This document shows positions 42,647 to 49,605 of a stretch of DNA of 64,000 bases, in pieces; within the stretch, counting starts at the first letter, position 1; every line of letters begins with the position of its first letter. The position numbers were made by a program, and so were the translations under genes. The notes under the pieces are model-generated. The model ran no database searches. It was not told where the DNA came from and saw nothing but the letters and a program-made list of their open reading frames with translations. The stretch is from an uncultured Alphaproteobacteria bacterium. GTDB lineage: Bacteria > Pseudomonadota > Alphaproteobacteria > Rhizobiales > Aestuariivirgaceae. The stretch spans positions 124,001 to 188,000 of the forward strand of contig CAMFKI010000001.1 of the NCBI GenBank assembly GCA_945957365.1. Direction: 5' to 3'.

Positions 42647-43734
42647 GCCTGTCGGTCGCCGTCCGCCACAGGCTGGGAAGCCTCGATCTCGACGTCGCCT
42701 TCGAAAGTGCGGGCGGCATCACCGCGGTGTTCGGCGCCTCGGGCTGCGGCAAGACCTCGCTGGTCAACGTCATCGCCGGGCTGATCAGGCCGAACTTCGC
42801 ACGGATCAGCGTCGGCGACACGGTGCTCGTCGACACCGAGCATGGCATCTTCATGCCGGCGCACCGGCGGCGGATCGGCTATGTCTTCCAGGAGGCCCGG
42901 CTGTTTCCGCACCTGACGGTGGAAGGCAACCTCGCCTATGGCGAATGGTTCACGCCCAAGTCCCAGCGCTATGCGGCGCGCGGGCCGATCCTCGAACTCC
43001 TCGGCATCGGCAACCTGCTGAAGCGCCGCCCGCGCGATCTCTCGGGCGGCGAGAAGCAGCGCGTGGCCATCGGCCGGGCGCTTCTTGCCTCGCCCCGGCT
43101 GCTGCTGATGGACGAACCGCTGGCCTCGCTCGATGCATCGCGCAAGGCGGAGATCATGCCCTATCTCGAACGGCTGCGCGACGAGGTGAAGATTCCCATC
43201 GTCTACGTCAGCCATTCGGTGGCGGAGGTGCTGCGGCTCGCCTCGGACGTCGCCGTGCTCGCGCAGGGCAAGCTCGCGGCCTTCGGGCCCGCGGCGGAGA
43301 TCGCGCAGCGGCTCGATCTCGTTCCGGCGGAAGAGCGCGAGGAAGGCGGCGCCATCATCGACATGAAGGTGGCATCGCATGACGCCGAATTCGGGCTGAC
43401 CCGGCTCGCCTCCGCGGCGGGCGACATCCATGTGCCCGGCCGCATCGGACCTGAAGGCACCCCGGCGCGCGTGCGGATCCGGGCGCGCGACGTGATGCTG
43501 GCGCTCGCGGAGCCCACACACATCAGTGCACTGAACGTCCTGCGCGGCACGGTGGCGGCGATCTCCCCGGCCGACGCCTATTCGGTGAACGTCAGGCTCG
43601 ACTGCGGCGGTGCGGCGGTGGTGGCGCGCATCACCAGGCATTCGGCGGCGGCGCTGAAACTCGCTCCCGGAACGCCGGCCTTCGCGGTGGTGAAGGCCGT
43701 CTCGGTGAGCGGGCCTGCCGCTGAACCGCGCTGA
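42643..43734 (+). CDS. modC: Molybdate ABC transporter ATPase ModC
   Basis: A 363-residue ATPase. Walker A is GASGCGKTS, the Q-loop YVFQEARLFPHLTVEGNL, the signature LSGGEKQRVAIGRALL, Walker B LLLMDEPLASLD and the switch histidine VSHSVAE. A C-terminal TOBE/Mop-like domain (residues about 290-360, SALNVLRGTVAAISP) can bind molybdate and regulate transport in this family. It is coupled to modB. A stray half Mo-box CGTTATATCC lies 15 bases after its stop (43749-43758). Confidence 0.93.
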   Translation: MSLSVAVRHRLGSLDLDVAFESAGGITAVFGASGCGKTSLVNVIAGLIRPNFARISVGDTVLVDTEHGIFMPAHRRRIGYVFQEARLFPHLTVEGNLAYGEWFTPKSQRYAARGPILELLGIGNLLKRRPRDLSGGEKQRVAIGRALLASPRLLLMDEPLASLDASRKAEIMPYLERLRDEVKIPIVYVSHSVAEVLRLASDVAVLAQGKLAAFGPAAEIAQRLDLVPAEEREEGGAIIDMKVASHDAEFGLTRLASAAGDIHVPGRIGPEGTPARVRIRARDVMLALAEPTHISALNVLRGTVAAISPADAYSVNVRLDCGGAAVVARITRHSAAALKLAPGTPAFAVVKAVSVSGPAAEPR

Positions 43735-43761
43735 CCGGTTCTTCGGTCCGTTATATCCGAG

Positions 43762-44103
43762 TTACGCCCTCGCGATTTCGGCGGCCAGTGCAACCAGGTG
43801 GGGTTCCGTTGCCGCCGCGGCAGCACGCTCCATGGCGCGGTAGCGCGAGATCAAGGCAAGGCCCAGTGGTGTGAGCGTGGCGCCGCCGCCCTTCTTGCCG
43901 CCGCTGCGCGATTCGACCACCGGCTTGCCGAAGATGGTGTTGAGCTCCTCGATCAGTTCCCAGGCGCGGCGGTAGGACATGTCCATGGCGCGGCCCCCGG
44001 CTGAGATCGAACCCAGCGCCGCGATCTGCTCGAGCAGCGCGATCTTGCCCGGCCCCACCCTCAGGTCTGGACCAAAATCGATGCGGATGCTGAGGTCTGC
44101 CAT
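43762..44103 (-). CDS. modE: Short ModE-type regulator, DNA-binding domain only
   Basis: A 113-residue protein matching the N-terminal winged-helix domain of ModE: LLEQIAALGSISAGGRAMDMSYRRAWELIEELN in part, then SGGKKGGGATLTPLGLALI. Full ModE (about 260 residues) has two Mop domains that bind molybdate, and these are absent here. Similar HTH-only versions exist, and their way of sensing molybdate is unclear. It converges with modC and diverges from the pfkB-family gene. Five ModE-like operators in the window are candidate targets. Confidence 0.8.
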   Translation of the reverse strand: MADLSIRIDFGPDLRVGPGKIALLEQIAALGSISAGGRAMDMSYRRAWELIEELNTIFGKPVVESRSGGKKGGGATLTPLGLALISRYRAMERAAAAATEPHLVALAAEIARA

Positions 44104-44176
44104 GGGATTCGCTCTTTCGTCACAGGACGATGATCGAACAATCCGACCGCCGAATCCAGTACCACGAGGAACCTGC

Positions 44177-45112
44177 ATGGCCGCCGTGCTGACCATCACC
44201 CTGAACCCCACCATCGATGTCTTCGGCGAGGCTGCCCAGGTGCGGCACACCCACAAGGTGCGGCTCAGGGATACGAGTTTCGAGCCGGGCGGCGGCGGCA
44301 TCAACGTGGCGCGCGTGATCTCGGCGCTGGGCGGCGAGGTCGAGGCGCTGGCTCTTTCGGGCTGGGAGATGGGCGATTTCCTGGGGCGGCTGCTAAAGGA
44401 CGAGGGCATCAAGTGGACGCCGATTCCGATGGAGGGCGAAACCCGCGTCGCACTGATGGTTCACGACCAGTCGACCGGCCTCGAATACCGCTTCCTTCCC
44501 GAGGGACCGGAAGTGCATGAGCATGAGATCGACGCCTGCGCCGACGCCATTCTCCACAAGACCGAGGGCTATGTGGTGGCCAGCGGCAGCCTGCCGCGCG
44601 GCGCGCCGGCGGACAGCTATGTGCGGCTCGCCCGGGCGGCGGCCCGGAACGGCCTGCCCTTCGTGCTCGATTCCTCCGGCGAGGCGCTGAAGGCAGCTCT
44701 CGCCCATGGCGGCATTCACCTCGTGAAGCCGAGCCAGAGCGAGCTCGAAGCCTATGCCGGCCGCGAACTCGACGCCGAGGGGATCGAGGCCACCGCCCGG
44801 GCCATCGTCGCGCGCGGTCAGGCGCGCATGGTGGCGGTGACGCTGGGGGCCGACGGCGCAGTGCTGGCGACATCGGACAAGCTGCTGCGCCTGCCCGCGA
44901 TGGAGGTCGAGGTGCGCTCCACCGTCGGTGCGGGAGACAGCTTCCTCGGCGCCATGGTCTGGGCGCTGTCCGAAGGCTGGGAGATCGAGCAGGCCTTCCT
45001 GCTCGGCATGGCGGCAGGGGCCGCGGCAACCGCCAATCCGGGCACTTCGCTGTGCCGCAGGGAAGACGTGTTCGGCCTGTTCGAGAAAGCCGGCGGACGG
45101 AGGCCGGGCTAG
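44177..45112 (+). CDS. pfkB: PfkB-family sugar-phosphate kinase
   Basis: A 311-residue ribokinase-fold kinase of the 1-phosphofructokinase/PfkB/tagatose-6-phosphate kinase branch. Motifs: LNPTIDVFGEA at the start, PGGGGINVARVISALGG, and the catalytic STVGAGDSFLGAM with the general-base Asp in GAGD. E. coli Pfk-2 is the closest familiar model, so phosphorylation of fructose 6-phosphate by ATP is likely but tagatose 6-phosphate or fructose 1-phosphate are possible. A GAGGAACC site precedes the ATG. It converges with the GST gene and shares CTAG, a stop on both strands. Confidence 0.85.
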   Translation: MAAVLTITLNPTIDVFGEAAQVRHTHKVRLRDTSFEPGGGGINVARVISALGGEVEALALSGWEMGDFLGRLLKDEGIKWTPIPMEGETRVALMVHDQSTGLEYRFLPEGPEVHEHEIDACADAILHKTEGYVVASGSLPRGAPADSYVRLARAAARNGLPFVLDSSGEALKAALAHGGIHLVKPSQSELEAYAGRELDAEGIEATARAIVARGQARMVAVTLGADGAVLATSDKLLRLPAMEVEVRSTVGAGDSFLGAMVWALSEGWEIEQAFLLGMAAGAAATANPGTSLCRREDVFGLFEKAGGRRPG

Positions 45113-46044
45113 AGGCCTGAGCTTTCGAGCGCGATTCCCTCGGGCCCGAGCGGCACGATGCCGGTGGGGTTCAGCGACTTCACCGAATAGTATCCGCGCT
45201 TGATGTGGGCGATGTTCACCGTGCCGCTGAAGGCCTCGATGGCCAGCAGCCGCGTGAGATAGGCGCTGAGGTTCGGGTAGTCCACGATGCGGCGCTTGTT
45301 GGCCTTGAACAGCCCGTAATAGGCGGCATCGAAGCGCACCAGCGTGACGAACAGGCGGACATCCGCCTCGGTGAGTTCGTCGCCGAAAAGATAGGGCCCC
45401 GAGGCGAGCCGTTCCTCGAGCTGCTCCAGCATCTCGAACACGCCGCGATAGGCCTCCTCATAGGCACCCTGGGCGGACGCGAAACCGCAGCGGTAGACGC
45501 CGTTGTTGAGCTTCGGGTAGATGGCGCCGTTGAGCGCATCGATGGCGGAGCGCAGGTGCTCCGGGTACAGATCGATCCTGTTCCTGGCGAGATCGCCGAA
45601 GCCGGAGTTGAAGATGCGCAGGATCTCCGCCGACTCGTTGTTGACGATGGTGCGCGTCTGCTTGTCCCACAGAACCGGCACGGTGGCGCGCCCGGTGTAG
45701 TGCGGATCGGCGAGCGTATAGATCTGGTGCAGAAATTCGGCGCCGTTGACGACATCGGCACCGGGTGCGAAGCGCCAGCCCTGGGCATCGAGCTCGGGCT
45801 CCACGATCGAGACGGAGACAACGTCCTCGAGGCCCTTCAGCTTGCGCGCCGCGAGCGTGCGCGAGGCCCAGGGACAGATCAGCGCCACGTAGAGGTGATA
45901 GCGCCCCGCTTCCGCCTTGAAGCCGCCTTCGCCGGTGGGCGTCACGACATTGCGGAACTGGGAATCCTGGCGGATGAAGGTGCCCTTCTTGTCCTTTGCC
46001 TGGATGGGGTGCCAGTCACCGGACCATTTGCCATCGACGAGCAT
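45109..46044 (-). CDS. Glutathionyl-hydroquinone reductase (Xi-class GST)
   Basis: A 311-residue Xi-class glutathione transferase. The catalytic cysteine C57 is in ICPWASR, the CPWA motif of the class, preceded by AGRYHLYVALICPW. The enzyme reduces glutathionyl-hydroquinones back to hydroquinone, releasing oxidised glutathione. The C-terminal helical domain has YLFGDELTEADVRLFVTLVRFD. Upstream on the same strand are DoxX and LysR genes, a grouping seen in quinone or electrophile stress, but a terminator-like hairpin separates it from doxX. Confidence 0.9.
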   Translation of the reverse strand: MLVDGKWSGDWHPIQAKDKKGTFIRQDSQFRNVVTPTGEGGFKAEAGRYHLYVALICPWASRTLAARKLKGLEDVVSVSIVEPELDAQGWRFAPGADVVNGAEFLHQIYTLADPHYTGRATVPVLWDKQTRTIVNNESAEILRIFNSGFGDLARNRIDLYPEHLRSAIDALNGAIYPKLNNGVYRCGFASAQGAYEEAYRGVFEMLEQLEERLASGPYLFGDELTEADVRLFVTLVRFDAAYYGLFKANKRRIVDYPNLSAYLTRLLAIEAFSGTVNIAHIKRGYYSVKSLNPTGIVPLGPEGIALESSGL

Positions 46045-46057
46045 GTGACGTGTCCTT

Positions 46058-46098
46058 TCCGGAAAGAGAAATGGAGCCGGTCTTCAATGGCCGGCTCC
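46058..46098 (-). terminator. Terminator-like hairpin between doxX-like gene and GST gene
   Basis: On the minus strand GGAGCCGG and CCGGCTCC (loop of 10, plus-strand 46073-46098) are followed by ATTTCTCTTTCC. It starts 17 bases after the DoxX-family stop and may end or reduce transcription into the GST gene. Confidence 0.55.
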
Positions 46099-46114
46099 GG
46101 ACGTGGTTCGGAAC

Positions 46115-46537
46115 TCAGCGCTTCAGCGCATAGGCGCCGCCGCCGATCAGCGACTGAACCGCAAGGGCGGCGGCCCAGAAGGCGGGGAATTCCCAGCCGC
46201 CATTGGGGTTCATGAAGAAGAAGCCGTTGCCCGAATGCGCGAAGACGGCGCCGAGCAGGATGGGAATCAGCGCCAGCGCGACCCAGCGCGTCCACAAACC
46301 GAGGATCAGCGCGATGCCGCCGAGGAATTCGGCCGTCATGACGACATAGGCGAGCGGCCCCGGAAGGCCAAGGCTCTGGAAATACTGCACCGTGCCGGCG
46401 GGCGTGAAGATCGCATATTTCAGCCAGGCATGGGCGATGAAAGACAGTCCCATGGTGACGCGCAACAGCAGCGCCGCATAATCGACATTGGCGGCAGAGG
46501 CGGTGAACGGGGCGCGGTCGGTGGCAGCATAGGTCAT
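46115..46537 (-). CDS. DoxX family membrane protein
   Basis: A 140-residue membrane protein with four expected helices. Family features are ALLLRVTMGLSFIAHAWLKY, TAEFLGGIALILGLWTRWVALALIPILLGAVFAHSG in part, and GWEFPAFWAAALAVQSLIGGGAYALKR at the end. DoxX-like proteins occur with redox and thiol-stress genes, and their biochemical role is unclear. The ATG at 46537 follows AAGGAAG. A strong inverted repeat lies 56-72 bases upstream. Confidence 0.88.
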   Translation of the reverse strand: MTYAATDRAPFTASAANVDYAALLLRVTMGLSFIAHAWLKYAIFTPAGTVQYFQSLGLPGPLAYVVMTAEFLGGIALILGLWTRWVALALIPILLGAVFAHSGNGFFFMNPNGGWEFPAFWAAALAVQSLIGGGAYALKR

Positions 46538-46592
46538 GGGAGGCTTCCTTGTCATTCCGCCGGCGGAAGTGCCGGTCGCGATGAACTGATAG

Positions 46593-46621
46593 GTAACGAA
46601 CCATGTTACGATTGATAATCG
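46593..46621. promoter_or_regulatory. Inverted repeats upstream of the doxX-like gene
   Basis: GTAAC-N7-GTTAC (46593-46609) is followed at once by CGATT-GAT-AATCG (46609-46621). Both are perfect dyads in the 141-base gap between the LysR gene and the doxX-like gene. They are likely regulator sites, possibly for the neighbouring LysR protein or an HxlR-type repressor encoded elsewhere. Confidence 0.5.
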
Positions 46622-46678
46622 CCGGACGGGGCAGAAGTTTGCTTCCGGATCGGAAGGGATGAACGCAGCACCCCGGCG

Positions 46679-47587
46679 CTACCAGCCCTTGTCCCACTCC
46701 GGTTCGCCACGGAAGCGCTCGGCCAGGAAATCGACCAGCGCGCGCACCTTCAGCGCCAGGTGCCGCCCCGGCGGATAGACCGCCTGCACAGGAACCGAGG
46801 GCGGTTCGAAGCCGCGCAGCAGCGGCACGAGGCGCTTGCCGTGGATGGCATCACCCGCAACGAAACTCGGAACCTGGGCGATGCCGAGCCCGGCCTCGGC
46901 AGACGCGACGCAGGCATCGGCGTTGGACAGAAAGATGCGGCCACGCACATTCACCGTCACCGGCGTGCTGCCATCGCGGAAATGCCAGCTGTCGCGGTCC
47001 TTGAAATTGGTGTCGATCACGCAGTCATGCCGGGCGAGATCCTGCGGCGCTGCAGGCGTTCCGTGCTGCGCCAGATAGGCGGGCGAGGCCACAACGACGA
47101 TGCGCGACAGGCAGAGCTTGCGCGCGACGATGCTGGCATCGCTCTGATGGCCGATGCGCACCGCGGCGTCGAATCCCTCGTCGACCAGGTTGACCACACG
47201 GTCGGAGAAACTGACGTCGAGGCTGACCTCCGGATAGCGTGCCGCGAAATCGACGAGCGCCGGCGTGAGCTGCTTGGTGCCGAAGGACAAGGGTGCGGTG
47301 AGCTTCAGCCGCCCGCTCACCGAGCCCGAGCGGTTCTTCACCGCCTCGCCCAGCGCATCGAGTTCCTCGATCACGACGCGGATACGCTCGTAATAGGCCT
47401 GCCCCACCTCGGTAGGCGACAGGGCGCGCGTGGTGCGGTTGAGCAGCCTGACGCCGAGGTCTGCCTCGAGCCGCGACACCAGCTTGGAGGCCTGGCCGGA
47501 GCTGGTGCCCAGCCGGCGCGCGGCCTCCGCGAAGCTTCGCGTTTCCATCACGGCGGCGAACATCCGCTCGCATTCGAGTCTCTGCAT
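46679..47587 (-). CDS. LysR-type transcriptional regulator
   Basis: A 302-residue LysR regulator. The winged helix-turn-helix is residues 5-60 (MFAAVMETRSFAEAARRLGTSSGQASKLVSRLE in part), followed by the linker helix and a periplasmic-binding-like effector domain (residues about 90-295). It belongs to the large CrgA/AaeR-like subgroup. The ATG at 47587 follows AGGGGACGG and starts the conserved MQRLECERMFAAV; the frame is open far upstream but without sense. It is upstream of, and on the same strand as, the DoxX and GST genes, its likely targets. Confidence 0.9.
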   Translation of the reverse strand: MQRLECERMFAAVMETRSFAEAARRLGTSSGQASKLVSRLEADLGVRLLNRTTRALSPTEVGQAYYERIRVVIEELDALGEAVKNRSGSVSGRLKLTAPLSFGTKQLTPALVDFAARYPEVSLDVSFSDRVVNLVDEGFDAAVRIGHQSDASIVARKLCLSRIVVVASPAYLAQHGTPAAPQDLARHDCVIDTNFKDRDSWHFRDGSTPVTVNVRGRIFLSNADACVASAEAGLGIAQVPSFVAGDAIHGKRLVPLLRGFEPPSVPVQAVYPPGRHLALKVRALVDFLAERFRGEPEWDKGW

Positions 47588-47742
47588 TCCGTCCCCTGCC
47601 GCTCGCAACGGCCGCGAGCATTGCCGCGATTGGCACCCCCGCGCAACCCGCAAAGAAGCTGATGCCGGTGACGAGGCATTGAGAGCGCAGGCCCGCGCAG
47701 TTCCAAAGAACGCGCCGTCGCCAAGGCCTAGCCTGAGCGAGC

Positions 47743-48387
47743 CTAAGGAAGGCCGGGCCCGGACGCGATGTCCGTGGCCTGGAGCTTTTCGCGCCCCAGC
47801 GCCACCCACTGGTCCGGATCGAATTCCGATTGCCGCTTGACGAAGCTGTAGCCGGTCTCCCACCAGTGCAGGATCTCGTCACGCCGGTTATCCAGCACGA
47901 TGTCGCCGCCCCGCGTCGGAATGGTCAGCACGGCGTGCCCGTCGCCGTTCTCGTCATGCACCACGGTGATGAGCAGCGAGGACTCCTCCACCCCCAGCTT
48001 CATCAGCATCTGGCGCTTGAGCAGGACGTAGTCCTCGCAATCCCCCGCCGTGGTGGGGATGGTCCAATATTCGTCCTTGCCGTAGAGCTTGCGGTCGGTG
48101 GTCGATGTGATGCTGTGGTTCACCCCGTCGTTCACCCGCTCCAGCATCTGCCAGGTTTCCGGCGACAGCAGGAAGTCATGCGGCGCATCGTATACCGGTG
48201 CGCAGAATGAGGGATCGCGCTGGCACAGCGCCGCCATTCCGCTGGGCATCGCGGTCGGCTCCAGTTCCGCGAGGGCCATTTCGGCGGGGGCTTCGGGAGC
48301 ATGCACCGGGGGGCCCGCCGCCGCCCAGCCGCAGCTGCAACTGCTTACCATCAGCAACACAGCCCGTGTTGCGTGTGCCCCCCGCAT
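47743..48387 (-). CDS. Bacterial transglutaminase-like cysteine peptidase
   Basis: A 214-residue exported protein of the BTLCP (peptidase C93) family. A signal peptide with a possible lipobox-like CSCGW stretch occupies residues 1-24. The catalytic triad is visible: Cys in TTAGDCEDYVLLKR, His in GHAVLTI and Asp in IVLDNRRDEI. Family members include LapG, which cleaves adhesins at the inner membrane and is controlled by LapD, but no LapD or adhesin gene is nearby. The substrate is unknown. Confidence 0.85.
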   Translation of the reverse strand: MRGAHATRAVLLMVSSCSCGWAAAGPPVHAPEAPAEMALAELEPTAMPSGMAALCQRDPSFCAPVYDAPHDFLLSPETWQMLERVNDGVNHSITSTTDRKLYGKDEYWTIPTTAGDCEDYVLLKRQMLMKLGVEESSLLITVVHDENGDGHAVLTIPTRGGDIVLDNRRDEILHWWETGYSFVKRQSEFDPDQWVALGREKLQATDIASGPGLP

Positions 48388-48526
48388 CAGGACCCCTCCT
48401 GGTTATCGGAGGGATGTAATTAGCCCATTCGTCACGGTTCTGTCAAAATGCTTTCGCCCGGCCGGACGCATTTCCGGCCAGGTTTATTTTGTGTGCAATA
48501 GTGAACTTGCTTAGCAACCCGGCATG

Positions 48527-48898
48527 TCAGCCGGCGAGTGCGAGGCCTCCCTCTTCATCGCTTCCCGCACGTTCCGCGGCGGCTTCGGTCCAATGCCACT
48601 GCACCGGCCCCTCCTGGTCCATCGCCCAGCGCAGCCATTCGTCGAAGGCGTGGCGCAGCTGCAGTTTGGCCTCGGCCAGCGTCGTCGATTCGCCGCACAT
48701 GCGGAGGTCCAGCGGCATGCTGGTGCAGGACGGGCCGGTCAGCGACCACAGCCATGTCGTCTTGCCTTCGCCACTGACGGCATGGCTGACGCGGCCGACC
48801 CGCAGGCCACCGAGAATGACGGCCGACTGACCGCGGGCGAGCGGAGAAAGTGAAATTTCCTGTGCCTGGAAACGCTGGGGATTGACGGTGGTGTGCAA
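48527..48898 (-). CDS. Hypothetical protein (TTG start)
   Basis: A 123-residue soluble protein with no family that I recognise. It has a compact beta-rich N-terminal half (ARGQSAVILGGLRVGRVSHAVSGEGKTTWLW in part) and a helical part LAEAKLQLRHAFDEWLRWAMDQEG. I chose TTG at 48898 because AGAAGGAG lies 10 bases before it; the first in-frame ATG (48982) has no ribosome site and would add a low-complexity stretch. Coding is supported by protein-like composition and by lack of a better frame on the other strand. Confidence 0.5.
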   Translation of the reverse strand: MHTTVNPQRFQAQEISLSPLARGQSAVILGGLRVGRVSHAVSGEGKTTWLWSLTGPSCTSMPLDLRMCGESTTLAEAKLQLRHAFDEWLRWAMDQEGPVQWHWTEAAAERAGSDEEGGLALAG

Positions 48899-49091
48899 GG
48901 CTTGGTCTCTCCTTCTGGCGGGATGTGGCGGGGCCGTTGCCGCGGCTCTCAACGGGATGCCGCAGGAATTGTTCCTTGGCATTCAGCAGTTGCCGGGTCC
49001 GCTTGCCTGTGAGACATTGCGGCCGATCCAGTCTGGCGCCGCCCGGAGCGGCGCGGGGCCAGGCATCGATCACACGAATGTGGAGATACCC

Positions 49092-49436
49092 ATGAAAAAA
49101 GCAGCCCTGTTCTGCCTCACCCTCCTCGTCATGCCGACCTTCCTGGCGGACACGAGTTTCGCGCTGACGCAGAGCCAGAAGAATTATTGCCGCCGCAAGG
49201 CCGAGAATTATGCCGACGAGCGCTCGGCCGGCAACACCGTGGGCGGTGCGATCGGCGGCGCCGTGGTGGGCGGCATCCTGGGCGGCATCATCACCGGCGG
49301 CAAGGGAAGCGGCGTGGGCACGGGCGCGGCGGTCGGCGCTGGCGTCGGCGGCGTCAGCGGCGCGGTGCGCAGCTCGCAGCGCTGGCAGAATTATTATTGG
49401 GACAAGTACAACAACTGCATCAGCAAGTACTACTGA
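49092..49436 (+). CDS. Secreted glycine-zipper protein
   Basis: A 114-residue protein with a signal peptide (MKKAALFCLTLLVMPTFLAD, cleavage near residue 24). The core is a glycine zipper, GNTVGGAIGGAVVGGILGGIITGG, and ends are RWQNYYWDKYNNCISKYY and NYCRRKAENYADERS, with two cysteines that could pair. Such proteins are usually small outer-membrane or periplasmic proteins of unknown role. A perfect terminator follows. Confidence 0.75.
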   Translation: MKKAALFCLTLLVMPTFLADTSFALTQSQKNYCRRKAENYADERSAGNTVGGAIGGAVVGGILGGIITGGKGSGVGTGAAVGAGVGGVSGAVRSSQRWQNYYWDKYNNCISKYY

Positions 49437-49460
49437 CCCCAACGCGAGTCCGGACGATCA

Positions 49461-49490
49461 GGCCGCCGCTCACCCCGGCGGCCCTTTTTT
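49461..49490 (+). terminator. Intrinsic terminator
   Basis: The 8-base stem GGCCGCCG/CGGCGGCC with a 7-base loop is followed by CTTTTTT. It lies 24 bases after the glycine-zipper gene stop and is the clearest rho-independent terminator in the window. Confidence 0.9.
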
Positions 49491-49605
49491 GATTTCGATT
49501 TCATCTAAGATTGTGCGCCTTTTGCGCGAAAACCTCGCCCAATTTAACTTTTGAGCAGTCGGGAAATGTCATAGACCGCATGTCGGCTCAACTTTAGGGA
49601 GCGTC

